A DNA stretch of 64,000 bases from Marisa cornuarietis (GCA_004794655.1 SMMW01000027.1:1-64000), one strand, 5' to 3'; counted from the first letter of the stretch, positions 42,593 to 54,861 are shown. Notes: generated by a model not told the origin, from the sequence alone. Numbers and translations are program-made.

Positions 42593-43955
42593 ACAAAAAT
42601 AGCCTATATAATTCATAGATGCTGCTTGATCTTGTTTTATTTGCACTCTTAAATGACACGTAATAACAAAAGCTGAAAGAAGGAAAACCTAATCTTTACA
42701 ATAACTTTCACAATACTGATTGGTTTTTCTTTAAATTTGGTCTACTAATGTTACTGAAGGAGTACAACACAAAAATTGCCTATATAATTCATAGATGCTG
42801 CTTGATCTTGTTTTATTTCCACTCTTAGAAGACTCGTGGTAATATATAGCTGAAAGAAGGAAAACCTAATCTTTACAATAACTTTCACAATACCCATTAG
42901 ATTCTCTTCCAATTTGGTTTACTAGTGTGACTGAAGGAGTACAACACAAAAATAGCCTATATAATTAATAGATGCTGCTTGATTTCGTTTTATTTGCACT
43001 CTTAAAAGACACGTGATAATATATAGCTGAAAGAAGGAAAACTTAATCTTTACAATAACTTTCACAATAGTCATTTGTTTTTCTTCAAATATGGTCTATT
43101 AGTGTGACTAAAGGAGTCCACCACAAAAATTGCCTATATAATTCATAGATGCTGCTTGATCTTGTTTTATTTGCACTCTTAAAAGACAAGTGGTAATATA
43201 TAGATGAGAAAAGGAAAACCTAATCTTTACAATAACTTTCACAATACCCATTAGATTCTCTTCCAATTTGGTTTACTACTGTGACTGAAGGAGCACGTCA
43301 CAAAAATAGCCTAAATAATTGATAGATGCTGCTTGATCTTGTTTTATTTGCACTCTTAAGACACGTGATAATATATAGCTGAAAAAAGTAAAACATAATC
43401 TTTACAATAACTTTCACAATACTCATTGGTTTTTCTTCAAATTTGGTCTACTAGTGTGACTGAAGGAGTACAACACAAAAATTGCCTATATAATTCATAG
43501 ATGCTGCTTGATCTTGTTTTATTTGCACTCTTAAATAAACATGGTATTATATATCTGACAGAAGGAAAACCTAATCTTTACAATAACTTTCACAATACCC
43601 ATTGGATTTTCTTCCAATTTGGTTTACTACTGTGACTGAAGGAGTACATCACAAAAGTAGCCTATATAATTCATAGATGCTGCTTGATCTTGTTTTATTT
43701 GCACTCTAAAAAGACACGTGATAATGTATAGCTGAAAAGAGGAAAACCTAATCTTTACAATAACTTTCACAATACCAATTGGATTTTCTTCCCATTTGGT
43801 TTACCAGTGTGACTGAAGGAGTAGGACACAAAAATTGCCTATACAATTCATGGATGCTGCTTGATCTTGTTTTATTTGCACTCTTAAAAGACACGTGATA
43901 ATATATTGCTGAAAGAATGAAAACCTAATCTTTACAATAACTTTCACAATACTCA
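42593..43955 (-). repeat. 1.36-kb duplication in reversed array, copy 1
   Basis: Nearly identical to 46,305-47,667 at an offset of 3,712 bp (21 monomers). Shared rare variants include TGACACGTAATAACAAAAG, CTACTAATGTTACTGAAG, GAAGACTCGTGG and CACTCTTAAGACACG. The match stops at about 43,955, where copy 1 continues CTCATTGGATTATC and copy 2 continues CCCATTAGATTCTC. Confidence 0.85.
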
Positions 43956-45188
43956 TTGGATTATCTTCAAATTTGTTTTTCTAGTATGACTGAAGGAGTA
44001 CAACACAAAACTTGCCTATATAATTCATAGATGCTGCTTGATCTTGTTTTATTTGCACTCTAAAAGACACGTGATAATGTATAGCTGAAAAGAGGAAAAC
44101 CTAATCTTTACAATAACTTTCACAATACCAATTGGATTTGCTTTAAAATTGGATTCCTAGTGTGACTGGAGGAGTACAACACAAAAATTGCCTATATAAT
44201 TCATGGATGCTGCTTGATCTTGTTTTATTTGCACTATTAAAAGACACGTGATAATATATTGCTGAAAGAATGAAAACCTAATCTTTACAATAACTTTCAC
44301 AATATTAGTTGGATTATCTTCAAATTTGTTTTTCTAGTATGACTGAAGGAGTACAACACAAAACTTGCCTATATAATTCATAGATGCTGCTTGATCTTGT
44401 TTATTTGCACTTTTAAAAGACACGTGGTAATACATAGCTGAAAGAAGGAAAACCTAATTTGTACAATAACTTTCACAATACCCATTAGATTCTCTTCCAA
44501 TTTGGTTTACTACTGCGACTGAAGGAGCACATAACAAAAATAGCCTATATAATTCATAGATGCTGCTTGATCTTGTTTTATTTGCACTCTTAAATGACAC
44601 GTAATAACAAAAGCTGAAAGAAGGAAAACCTAATCTTTACAATAACTTTCACAATACCCATTCGATTCTCTTCCAATTTAGTTTACTAGTGTGACTGAAG
44701 GAGTACAACACAAAAATAGCCTATATAATTCATAGATGCTGCTTGATCTTGTTTTATTTGTACTCTTAAAATACACGTGGTAAAATAAAGCTGAAAGAAG
44801 GAAAACCTAATCTTTACAATAACCTTAACAATAGCCCGTTGGATTTGCTTGAAATTTGGTTTCCTAGTGTGACTGAAGGAGTACAACACAAAAATTGCCT
44901 ATATAATTCATAGATGCTGCTTGATCTTGTTTTATTTGCACTACTAAAAGACACGTGGTATTATATATTCGACAGAAGGAAAAACTAATCTTTACAATAA
45001 CTTCCACAATACAAATTGGTTTTTCTTTAAATTTGGTCTACTAATGTTACTGAAGGAGTACAACACAAAAATTGCCTATATAATTCATAGATGCTGCTTG
45101 ATCTTGTTTTATTTCCACTCTTAGAAGACTCGTGGTAATATATAGCTGAAAGAAGGAAAACCTAATCTTTACAATAACTTTCACAATA

Positions 45189-46040
45189 CCCATTACATTC
45201 TCTTCCAATTTGGTTTACTAGTGTGACTGAAGGAGTACAACACAAAAATAGCCTATATAATTAATAGATGCTGCTTGATTTCGTTTTATTTGCACTCTTA
45301 AAAGACACGTGATCATATATAGCTGAAAGAAGGAAAACCTAATCTTTACAATAACTTTCACAATACTCATTGGTTTTTCTTCAAATATGGTCTACTAGTG
45401 TGACTGAACGATAAGAACACAAAAATTGCCTATATAATTCATAGATGCTGCTTGATCTTGTTTTATTTGCACTCTAAAAAGACACGTGATAATGTATAGC
45501 TGAAAAGAGGAAAACCTAATCTTTACAATAACTTTCACAATACCAATTGGATTTGCTTCACAATTGGATTCCTAGTGTGACTGGAGGAGTACAACACAAA
45601 AGTTGCCTATATAATTCATAGATGCTGCTTAATCTTGTTTTATTTGCACTCTTAAAAGACACCTGATAATATATTGCTGAAACAAGGAAAACCTAATCTT
45701 TACAATAACTTTCACAATACCCATTAGATTCTCTTCCAATTTGGTTTACTAGTGTGACTGAAGGAGCACATCACAAAAATAGCCTATAGAATTAATAGAT
45801 GCTGCTTGATTTTGTTTTATTTGCACTCTAAAGACACGTGATAATATAAAGCTGACAGAAGGAAAACCTAATCTTTACAATAACTTTCACAATACCCATT
45901 CAATTTTCTTCAAATTAGGTTTACTAGTGTGACTGAAGGAGTACAACACAAAAATAGCCTATTTAATTCATAGATGCTGCTTGATCTTGTTTTATTTGCA
46001 CTCTTAAAAGACACGTGATAATATATAGCTGAAAGAAGGA
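45189..46040 (-). repeat. 850-bp duplication in reversed array, copy 1
   Basis: Matches 47,664-48,515 at an offset of about 2,475 bp (14 monomers). Shared rare variants are CACGTGATCATATATAGC, GAACGATAAGAACAC, GACACCTGATAATATATTG and GCCTATAGAATTAATAG. Confidence 0.82.
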
Positions 46041-46304
46041 AAGCCTAATCTTTACAATCACTTTCACAATACCCATTGGATTTGCTTCAAATTTGGTTTC
46101 GTAGTGTGACTGAAGGAGTACAACACCAAAAATTGCCTATATTATTCATTGATGCTGCTTGATCTTGTTTTATTTGCACTCTTATAATACACATAATAAT
46201 ATATATAGCTGACAGAAGGAAAACCTATTCTTTACAGTAACTTTCACAATACCTATTGGATTTCCTTCAAAGTAGGTTTACTAGTGTGACTGAAGGAGTA
46301 CAAC

Positions 46305-47667
46305 ACAAAAATAGCCTATATAATTCATAGATGCTGCTTGATCTTGTTTTATTTGCACTCTTAAATGACACGTAATAACAAAAGCTGAAAGAAGGAAAAC
46401 CTAATCTTTACAATAACTTTCACAATACTGATTGGTTTTTCTTTAAATTTGGTCTACTAATGTTACTGAAGGAGTACAACACAAAAATTGCCTATATAAT
46501 TCATAGATGCTGCTTGATCTTGTTTTATTTCCACTCTTAGAAGACTCGTGGTAATATATAGCTGAAAGAAGGAAAACCTAATCTTTACAATAACTTTCAC
46601 AATACCCATTAGATTCTCTTCCAATTTGGTTTACTAGTGTGACTGAAGGAGTACAACACAAAAATAGCCTATATAATTAATAGATGCTGCTTGATTTCGT
46701 TTTATTTGCACTCTTAAAAGACACGTGATAATATATAGCTGAAAGAAGGAAAACTTAATCTTTACAATAACTTTCACAATAGTCATTTGTTTTTCTTCAA
46801 ATATGGTCTATTAGTGTGACTAAAGGAGTCCACCACAAAAATTGCCTATATAATTCATAGATGCTGCTTGATCTTGTTTTATTTGCACTCTTAAAAGACA
46901 AGTGGTAATATATAGATGAGAAAAGGAAAACCTAATCTTTACAATAACTTTCACAATACCCATTAGATTCTCTTCCAATTTGGTTTACTACTGTGACTGA
47001 AGGAGCACGTCACAAAAATAGCCTAAATAATTGATAGATGCTGCTTGATCTTGTTTTATTTGCACTCTTAAGACACGTGATAATATATAGCTGAAAAAAG
47101 TAAAACATAATCTTTACAATAACTTTCACAATACTCATTGGTTTTTCTTCAAATTTGGTCTACTAGTGTGACTGAAGGAGTACAACACAAAAATTGCCTA
47201 TATAATTCATAGATGCTGCTTGATCTTGTTTTATTTGCACTCTTAAATAAACATGGTATTATATATCTGACAGAAGGAAAACCTAATCTTTACAATAACT
47301 TTCACAATACCCATTGGATTTTCTTCCAATTTGGTTTACTACTGTGACTGAAGGAGTACATCACAAAAGTAGCCTATATAATTCATAGATGCTGCTTGAT
47401 CTTGTTTTATTTGCACTCTAAAAAGACACGTGATAATGTATAGCTGAAAAGAGGAAAACCTAATCTTTACAATAACTTTCACAATACCAATTGGATTTTC
47501 TTCCCATTTGGTTTACCAGTGTGACTGAAGGAGTAGGACACAAAAATTGCCTATACAATTCATGGATGCTGCTTGATCTTGTTTTATTTGCACTCTTAAA
47601 AGACACGTGATAATATATTGCTGAAAGAATGAAAACCTAATCTTTACAATAACTTTCACAATACCCA
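46305..47667 (-). repeat. 1.36-kb duplication in reversed array, copy 2
   Basis: Partner of 42,593-43,955. At its right edge the sequence switches directly into the block that also follows 45,189, so this copy is a mosaic of two duplicated blocks. Confidence 0.85.
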
Positions 47668-48515
47668 TTAGATTCTCTTCCAATTTGGTTTACTAGTGTG
47701 ACTGAAGGAGTACAACACAAAAATAGCCTATATAATTAATAGATGCTGCTTGATTTCGTTTTATTTGCACTCTTAAAAGACACGTGATCATATATAGCTG
47801 AAAGAAGGAAAACCTAATCTTTACAATAACTTTCACAATACGCATTGGTTTTTCTTCAAATATGGTCTACTAGTGTGACTGAACGATAAGAACACAAAAA
47901 TTGCCTATATAATTCATAGATGCTGCTTGATCTTGTTTTATTTGCACTCTAAAAAGACACGTGATAATGTATAGCTGAAAAGAGGAAAACCTAATCTTTA
48001 CAATAACTTTCACAATACCAATTGGATTTGCTTCAAAATTGGATTCCTAGTGTGACTGGAGGAGTACAACACAAAAGTTGCCTATATAATTCATAGATGC
48101 TGCTTAATCTTGTTTTATTTGCACTCTTAAAAGACACCTGATAATATATTGCTGAAACAAGGAAAACCTAATCTTTACAATAACTTTCACAATACCCATT
48201 AGATTCTCTTCCAATTTGGTTTACTAGTGTGACTGAAGGAGCACATCACAAAAATAGCCTATAGAATTAATAGATGCTGCTTGATTTTGTTTTATTTGCA
48301 CTCTAAAGACACGTGATAATATAAAGCTGACAGAAGGAAAACCTAATCTTTACAATAACTTTCACAATACCCATTCAATTTTCTTCAAATTAGGTTTACT
48401 AGTGTGACTGAAGGAGTACAACACAAAAATAGCCTATTTAATTCATAGATGCTGCTTGATCTTGTTTTATTTGCACTCTTAAAAGACACGTGATAATATA
48501 TAGCTGAAAGAAGGA
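47664..48515 (-). repeat. 850-bp duplication in reversed array, copy 2
   Basis: Partner of 45,189-46,040. The array then jumps to another reused block: 48,655 onward (CTTATAATACACATAATAAT) repeats 46,191 onward at an offset of 2,464 bp, including the rare ACCTATTCTTTACAGTAAC. Confidence 0.82.
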
Positions 48516-48885
48516 AAACCTAATCTTTACAATAACTTTCACAATACCCATTAGATTCTCTTCCAATTTGGTTTACTAGTGTGACTGAAGGAGCACATCA
48601 CAAAAATAGCCTATAGAATTAATAGATGCTGCTTGATTTTGTTTTATTTGCACTCTTATAATACACATAATAATATATATAGCTGACAGAAGGAAAACCT
48701 ATTCTTTACAGTAACTTTCACAATACCTATTGGATTTCCTTCAAAGTAGGTTTACTAGTGTGACTGAAGGAGTACAACACAAAAATAGCCTATATAATTC
48801 ATAGATGCTGCTTCTTTTGATCTTGTTTTATTTGCACTCTTAAAAGACACGTGATAATATATAGCTGAAAGAAAGAAAACCTACT

Positions 48886-49063
48886 CTTGGGCCGTAGTCT
48901 CATAGCGTCTATAAGCCGCTTAAATACTCTAGAAGGCTATAGACTCTATAAGTACAGTTAGAGGTTAGTCTCGTCGCAACTTTCGGCCTCTTCCGCCCGC
49001 CGAACGGCGCTACAAGCTCTAGAATTCTGCCCCCGTCTATAACTCGCGCGAAGCTTGGGAAAG
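48886..49063 (+). other. Satellite edge and 5' flank of the HARBI1-like relic
   Basis: Satellite A stops at AACCTACTCTT, and GGGCCGTAGTCTCATAGCG begins. The flank is markedly richer in G+C and CpG than the satellite. It contains an imperfect inverted repeat (AGTCTCATAGC near 48,894 against GGCTATAGACT near 48,942) and the repeated word TCTATAAG. It may be the 5' leader or terminal region of a Harbinger-type transposon that landed in the satellite, but I could not find a matching right end, so this is only a suggestion. Confidence 0.4.
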
Positions 49064-49510
49064 ATGGCTGCGGTATTCTTGATTATGTGTAAAGAGGAAG
49101 AAAATCTTCGAAGAAACAGAATATTTCGAGATAGAACCCATCCTGTCGATGCATGGGACGATTTAGCACTCTACCAGCGATTAAGATTTCGCTGTCATGA
49201 TATCTTGGAGATCGTCGATGATATGAGAGCGGACTTGGAAATTGCGGATAGGGGGACGCAATGTCAACAACAACATTGCAAGTGTGTCGTTCTTATGACA
49301 CCGGTGCCTTTCAAAATGTGTGTGCCGATGGATTATAGTTCCCATTCAGCAAGAAGCCAACAAACAAAAAACTAGGCCTAAATTTTTCAACCAAGGAGGA
49401 TTTCCAAATGTTGGGGAATGCATCTATGGCACCCACATACGATTATAGCTCCAAGGGCAAACGAACATGAATTCGTTTGTCCGAAAAACTTTCATTCAAT
49501 AAATCTTCAG
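49064..49510 (+). pseudogene. HARBI1-like (PIF/Harbinger) nuclease, broken
   Basis: The start ATG at 49,064 has a good animal start context (AAAG-ATG-GC). The first 64 or so residues have the typical HARBI1 N-terminus, including EEENLRRNRIFRDRTHP and a helical WDDLALYQRLRF segment. A frameshift falls in the GGGGG run near 49,253. The next frame gives TLQV, then TGAFQNVCAD, with about three residues lost between them. Roughly 25 residues of the helix-turn-helix region are then missing. The reading resumes as FFNQGGFPNVGECIYGTHIRL, split here as FFNQGGFPNV and GECIYGTHIRL. In functional members the word is CIDGTHI, whose Asp is the first of the DDE catalytic triad; here it is Tyr. A further shift gives IIAPRANEHEF and KNFHSINLQ, ending at CAG-GTAAAA, a plausible splice donor. 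No later DDE part was found. Family assignment is from memory of HARBI1 proteins. Confidence 0.8.
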
Positions 49511-52399
49511 GTAAAATTTTATATTGAATTATGTACTTTTTAGTTTCGTCTTCTGGAACGCATATAGCTTGATGCCCTGTGAGAAAATGCTCCATATAAG
49601 AGATTTTCATTAGCATTCTTATTCATTTTATTATTATATAGTGCACACTGGCATCAACATTTCACATAGAATGTGTATAGTCGCTATTGAATATGTATCC
49701 AGTAAGTGTGTGCAGTGCTGTAGATAAATGAAGTATAATGGTTACATCATGTGTGTCAAAGCATCATGCCCCCCCCCCTTTCAATGTGATTTTTTTATAC
49801 ATTTAAAAGAAATCAAAACTTTGCTGTGGAGGATCACTTCAATGCTGATCATTCTTAGAATTATGGACAGAAAAATGTGCACTGTTAGCCCTCCCGCGAA
49901 TTTCCTAAGCGACCCTATGAGAGCCGTCTGATTGGCCACTAGCGCATGTGACTTAATCTCGAACCCACAAAGCTTTGCAAATACACACATCGCCGCGTTT
50001 TAGGTTTTCGTATCTTGAGTCGCTGATGTGGACTAGCGACTGCTGCGCTTCAATAAAGGTGAAATTGTACATCCGCTGAGGTGCACCTTTGTATGCTAAT
50101 AAAGTTTATGAAAGACGCCAATATTTGTGTGGTGTAGATTATCGTAGTTAACGATAAACATCGATGTTTTAATGTCAGTCGATTGTTTCAAGCTCTTAGT
50201 CTCCACTTCCGCTATAATCACATGCGGATACACCAAGCCATTGTTTGATCGTAGTTTTTTTTTTACATAATTTTCTTTTAAAAATTTAAAATTTTGTCAT
50301 TTCAAAGAGCTTAGCTATAGCTTTACCTAATAACAGAAGTTGCATGGGAGCTGATCGAGTTGTCAATATAATTAGAAAGGGAAAACAATTTTGGTTCATG
50401 ATCACAGTTTATGATATTTTGGGAACTCGAATCTATCAGGACGATCATTGACTTTATACTGGTATTGGAATACTGCGCATTATTTGTCATATACATCTTT
50501 CAGATTATCTGATATTTAATTAAATGACAAATCATAGGTTCCTGTACGTCGATAGAAGAATGGAGTAGGTAGTTGTATAGGTATCTCACCTACAGGTCCA
50601 AAATAACTGAGTGAAAATATTGAATTTTAGGAATACTTACTAATCTTACTATATCCAAATTTATCATGTGCTTTTAGGATGCTGCTGTTACTAATAAAAT
50701 AATTAAATCATTAATATTGTAATGTGTCCTAACTGCAATCATGTACCAAAATGTAAAAAAAAAAAACCTTATCTCAAGTGAGACTAGTGAACCCTAGTAT
50801 TTGAGACTTGTCAGCTTTCTCCCTTGACTCTGCTTACTGTTGTTGGTCATCAGCTTTGCTTTTCTGCATTTTTTATCCCATGCACTGATGATGCTTTTTC
50901 AACACAATTAACACGAGCAACCAGTTCTTGTTCTTCACTTGTTAACCCATGTACTTCAGATATTCTGATAATTCTGTACTGTTAAATAGTATATGTAAAA
51001 TAACATCCCATCCTGCTTAGGAAATATTGAATAGCAATATATATGTACTTCAACATCCAGATTAAGAGTTTCTCTCCATGCCAACTTTCTCCCCAAAAAG
51101 TTAGGCAAGTTTTCAAGTTCTGGTATGGTCAGTTAATTTTTGTGATCTGTTTTGATGAACAATGCAACAGTTAGTGGCTGCCAAGAGCTGTTTTGTTTTT
51201 TAAATCTTTTCAAAAGAAACAGCTTTCTTGTAGTCTATATTGTTCAAGGTCATTTTGACTATTCATGCAGAACTTGCAAAATCGTGATAAATTCCTTAAA
51301 CAGAGACACACAAGCTCATGGATAGCTGCTGTCCAAGTTTTATTTACATGTTTTGTGGTGACCACTTGTCAGAACAAGAGGTACTTCTCTATGTAAGTTA
51401 TAAACATAATTTCTTAGCAAATAAAAATGGAAATATTTTTTAATTTAGTATTTTAATGCATAAACTAATCTGAACTAAGAACAGAAAATTTACTAAGGAC
51501 AACAGTCCACTTAAATGAAGAAGTCACACATAAATGGTTTCTACATACAAAATCTGCTTCTGGACATAAAATTAATCGGTTCTATTACATTCTACTGGCA
51601 GAACATTAGTATCATTAACAATCTGTGTAACAATGAACAAATTAAGGTTTGATATATATATATATAATTTCTTGTTAGTAAAAATGTACATACTTTAAAA
51701 CGGACAAATTGAAGCATACACTAGCATATACACTTAAAATGCCAGGGTTTGGCAAAAGAAAACTCTTCTTAAACTTCTTTGTATATTTTACTAAACATTC
51801 AGCATAGTCATGAACTAATTCAAATTTGACCATTCTGACAAATACACAATCATTCCATATTTAGTGCATATCTTGTGGTATAGCCTCTAGTCCTATCATT
51901 TTTATGAATATTCTTCATTTCAATGTCAGGTTGTGTTTCACTAATTGTGTTTCCTTTTATTTTGAAAATGCTGTAACTACTGATAGTAACTACTGTCTTT
52001 TCCTTGAGCGGCGCAAACCTTATACTGAAAACCATCTGAATAGTAGTAACAAACAAAAGATTTACAAGATTTCCTTGCTATGTCCTGACCTGATATCATT
52101 TTCCACACTCACTAGTCACCAACACAGGTGAAATATTCTACACAAAGCAACCCAGAGAATTGGTTTGAAAAGCATGACAGTTTAACATCTAGAGCAAACT
52201 TGTCAAGGTAGTCAATTAGGAGCAATGAGGATGATAAACTTGAGGTAGTTTTAATATTCAAATGCTCAGGGCTCTGATTTCTAGAACTGTGCTAAGTGTT
52301 AATATATTATAAATGACTTAATGATTAGAGAAAAATATGGGGCCATTAAGTTTATGAAAATTCTAGGCTGAAGTGTAACCATTACTTATGAAACTGCTT
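49511..52399. other. AT-rich non-coding stretch, no gene recognised
   Basis: I see no convincing coding region on either strand. The open frames here are short and have no recognisable domains. Simple tracts include a run of 10 C at 49,769-49,778, a run of 12 A at 50,755-50,766 and an AT tract near 51,652-51,666. AATAAA polyadenylation words occur at 50,052 and 50,098, but nothing upstream can be tied to them. The first 40 bases could be intron of the HARBI1-like gene. Confidence 0.6.
50139..50169. other. Adjacent hairpin and perfect palindrome
   Basis: TTATCGT (50,139-50,145), a 5-base loop and ACGATAA (50,151-50,157) form a perfect 7-bp inverted repeat. Overlapping its end is the perfect 14-bp palindrome AAACATCGATGTTT (50,156-50,169). 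Both are seen directly. What they do is unknown; a binding site or a transposon end remnant are possible. Confidence 0.6.
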
Positions 52400-52800
52400 C
52401 AAGCATGCAGATTTTCCCCATGCTGCTTAATGCCTTCAAAATGTAGACTTTCAAGTGTAAAAATTAGAGAAGGTCAATCTATTGGCATGCAAGACTCCTC
52501 AGTGTCATTAAAACTATTCTATAAAATAGCATAAAATATCATGAAGTAGAACACAAATCCCTTGACTATCCCATATGAAACCAAACCCATATTTAAACAC
52601 AAAAATCATCAAATCATTTAGCCATTTAGCCTTATTGTCATGGTGTAAATGAAGTAAAATTTCAAATTTTTTCTGGGAAAACGTTTCTTGTGGCAGCTGC
52701 AATACTTTAAGCCAATATGCAATGCATTTTACATATACATTGATATATAATGGATAACGCCCACATTTACTGGGATTTATTAGATTTAAAAGATTTGAAA
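52400..52800 (-). mobile_element. LINE relic, C-terminal part of the ORF2 protein
   Basis: On the minus strand the reading starts near 52,800 with NPSKCGRYPLYINVYVKCIAYW, split as NPSKCGRYPLYI and NVYVKCIAYW. It continues with a segment ending KYGFGFIWDSQG near 52,560. The same landmarks (RCVGYW, KYGFAMLWESQG) appear in the larger LINE relic at 52,917-53,195, so this is a second copy of the same region and hence a separate insertion or a duplicated piece. After the stop near 52,514 only weak traces such as RLTFSNFYT remain. It is diverged, with no intact frame. Confidence 0.65.
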
Positions 52801-54861
52801 CATTGAGAAATTTACAGTTATACCCATTCTAAATTTTATGAAGGTATCTCTTATGCTTCTGTGTTTCAACCAGACAAGGAAGTTGCGTAAAACAATATGA
52901 GTCTTGAATGTGTTATAAGGGAAATATCTTGAACTGCTTTGAATAGCATTGTGCCACTGCTGGTGGTGACAGTTTATCAGTCTGTTTCACGATTTGTAAA
53001 AAGAGTTTATCATCTCCGGTACCTTGACTTTCCCACAACATAGCAAAACCATATTTATACAAAGATATCATAATAAAGTGTAGCCATGTTTTCTTCTTTT
53101 GCTCATGCAGTAATGTTAACATTAAATAAGCTTTTTTCTGGAGTCTAGTTTGTGGCATTCTTAGCAGGTGGAGCCAATATCCAACACACCGCACTGATAC
53201 ATTAACAAAGGGAATCTACCACATTCCTCATATGTCAACGAGTTAGGTGTCCTTGTTGTGACTCCTAAAAATCTTTTCATTGCGAAGGTGTGAACCTTCT
53301 CTATGCTATCATTACTGGTACACAGACCCCATATCTCAGAGCCATATAAAAGTATTGGCTGGACCTGTGCATCAAAAAGTTTGAAAAACAGGTTAGGTGA
53401 AGTATCACCAATGTACCATCACAGTTTAAGAATGCTTATAACTCCCCTCTGCTTTTTCGGCTATGTCTTCTAATGCATGTATAAAAATACACCTTGTAGA
53501 GAAAACTATACCCAAGTATTTGTATACATTCACAATTTTTAAAGAAGAGTTACCAAAAAACTATTTTTCTTTACAAGATATAAAACCACCATTTCGAAAA
53601 ATCAAGACATTTGATTTATCAAGGTTAACAGCAAGGTTTAAAGACCTTGAGCACTGAAAAAGAATGTTCAACTGGTTCTGCAGTCCGAGGATTGTATCTG
53701 ATACAAGGGCAACATCATCAGCAAGAAGTAAAAAAATACCTCAATAAGTTCTGGGGTTAACTAAACACCATGTTTCCCATACTCATTTATGTCCTTTGGT
53801 AGTTCATTTATAAACAAAGTAAATAATACAGGGCTACAAATTTCACCTTGTTTAGGGCCACAGGGGCATTCAATATAATCAGACAGCTTTGCACCAGCTC
53901 GCACCCTACCCTTTAAATTATTGTACATGCTTTGAATTGCTAAAAACATTTTTCCTTTTAAACTATTTTTTTTAAGTACCTTCCATAGCTTGTTTCTTGA
54001 AACCATATCAAACACTTGACGAAAGTCTACAAAAGCAACATACAATTTTTTATAGTTAAGTAACTGTTTCTGAATCAATGCCATGAGGACAAACTTTTGG
54101 TCTGTGGTACTGTACCCTTTCCTGAACCCTGCTTGTTCTTCCCCGATTATTTCATTGTCCTCCATCCAATCTGTAATTCTCTTATTCAGAATAGCACTAT
54201 ATATTTTGCTACAGACATTTAGTAGAGAAATGCCTTGATAATTTTCTGGTTTACTGGGATCACCTTTTTTGTGTAATGGTTCTATTATTGATTCGATTGA
54301 CTGGTCAGGAAATAGGCTGTTGTCAAACAGGTAGTTAAAGTATGTGGTGAGAAAAGACAGGACGTAATCCAAATCAGTATTTATGTCTTTTACAATAAGA
54401 TTCTCAGCCTCCCTAAAGAGAATTTGCACAAATCACTTTGAAGGTTATTCTGAAACTCTAAGATTTTATCATCTTTCCACATAAATTTTCAAATTTACAT
54501 TCTGAGATTTGCTTGTCTTGACCCCCGCTATCCAAACAAGTTAAGAATGTTAACTCTACAGGCATGTGTTTAGATTCCACCATAGATAAAACTGAAAGAT
54601 GGCACATTCTCAGTAAGGTTTCAGAAACAATAAAATAATGTTAGAACCTGTGTTAGAGATAAAGTAAAGTTTCCACTAAAAGCACCATGACTAGAAGAGT
54701 GCAATGTTTCCAAACCATTAACAATTACTATATAGGTTAAATTCATTGCAAACCTGCAGCAAGTAGCGTCCAAAAGAGTTAATTGTTACATCAGCAGAGC
54801 ATCTGTGGAAATCACATAAAGTAGTAAGACACTGTTGGTCTATACCACTCTCACTAGGGGC
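52800..54861 (-). pseudogene. LINE ORF2 relic: endonuclease, RT and C-terminal region
   Basis: Read on the minus strand from 54,861. Endonuclease remains come first: SGIDQQCLTTLCDF, INSFGRYLLQVCNEFNL and, near 54,560, ESKHMPVEL, where the His matches the C-terminal catalytic motif of APE-type LINE endonucleases. A linker (WKDDKILEFQNNL) follows. The RT reads KKGDPSKPENYQGISLLN, then EEQAGFRKGYSTTDQ, FVDFRQVFDMVSRNKLW and GPKQGEICSPVLFTLFINEL. After a frameshift the catalytic box appears as LLADDVALVSDT (53,711-53,730), so both Asp residues survive. The C-terminal part includes YGSEIWGLCT and FAMKRFLGVTT near 53,300, then RCVGYWLHLLRMP and KYGFAMLWESQG, with traces to about 52,800. At least four frameshifts and two internal deletions make it dead, including loss of the N-terminal RT segment before FDNSLFPDQ. 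It resembles the Jockey/CR1 group of non-LTR elements; the exact clade is unresolved. Confidence 0.85.

Larger units (their letters stand above)
39685..48885 (-). repeat. Satellite A tandem array, reverse orientation
   Basis: About 52 monomers read as the reverse complement of the first array. Recurring landmarks are GTGTGACTGAAGGAGTAC, AAAATAGCCTATATAATTC, GATCTTGTTTTATTTGCAC and AAAACCTAATCTTTACAATA. The period is about 177-178 bp, for example GTGTGACT at 41,383 and again at 41,561. The monomers are mostly subfamily II (TTACAATAAC, CCCATTGGATT). The last copy breaks off inside AAAACCTACTCTT at about 48,885. Confidence 0.96.

Noticed and set aside
4586..44889. Many open frames of 60-115 codons in satellite A
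   Set aside because: They all translate the same monomer, are limited by stops at the CACTAGTAAACC join, change frame with one-base indels and flip strand with the array. Nothing suggests a protein.
1..48885. CRISPR array, because of the regular repeats
   Set aside because: The unit is about 177 bp with no distinct short repeat and variable spacer, there are no cas genes, and the DNA is eukaryotic.
48886..49945. Terminal inverted repeats of a complete Harbinger element (CTATGAGA near 49,915 against the start GGGCCGTAGTCTCATAGCG)
   Set aside because: Only eight contiguous bases agree and no clear target duplication is present, so chance is sufficient.
49728..52131. Short open frames on both strands in the AT-rich stretch
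   Set aside because: They overlap each other on opposite strands, have no recognised domain, and have compositions typical of non-coding AT-rich DNA.
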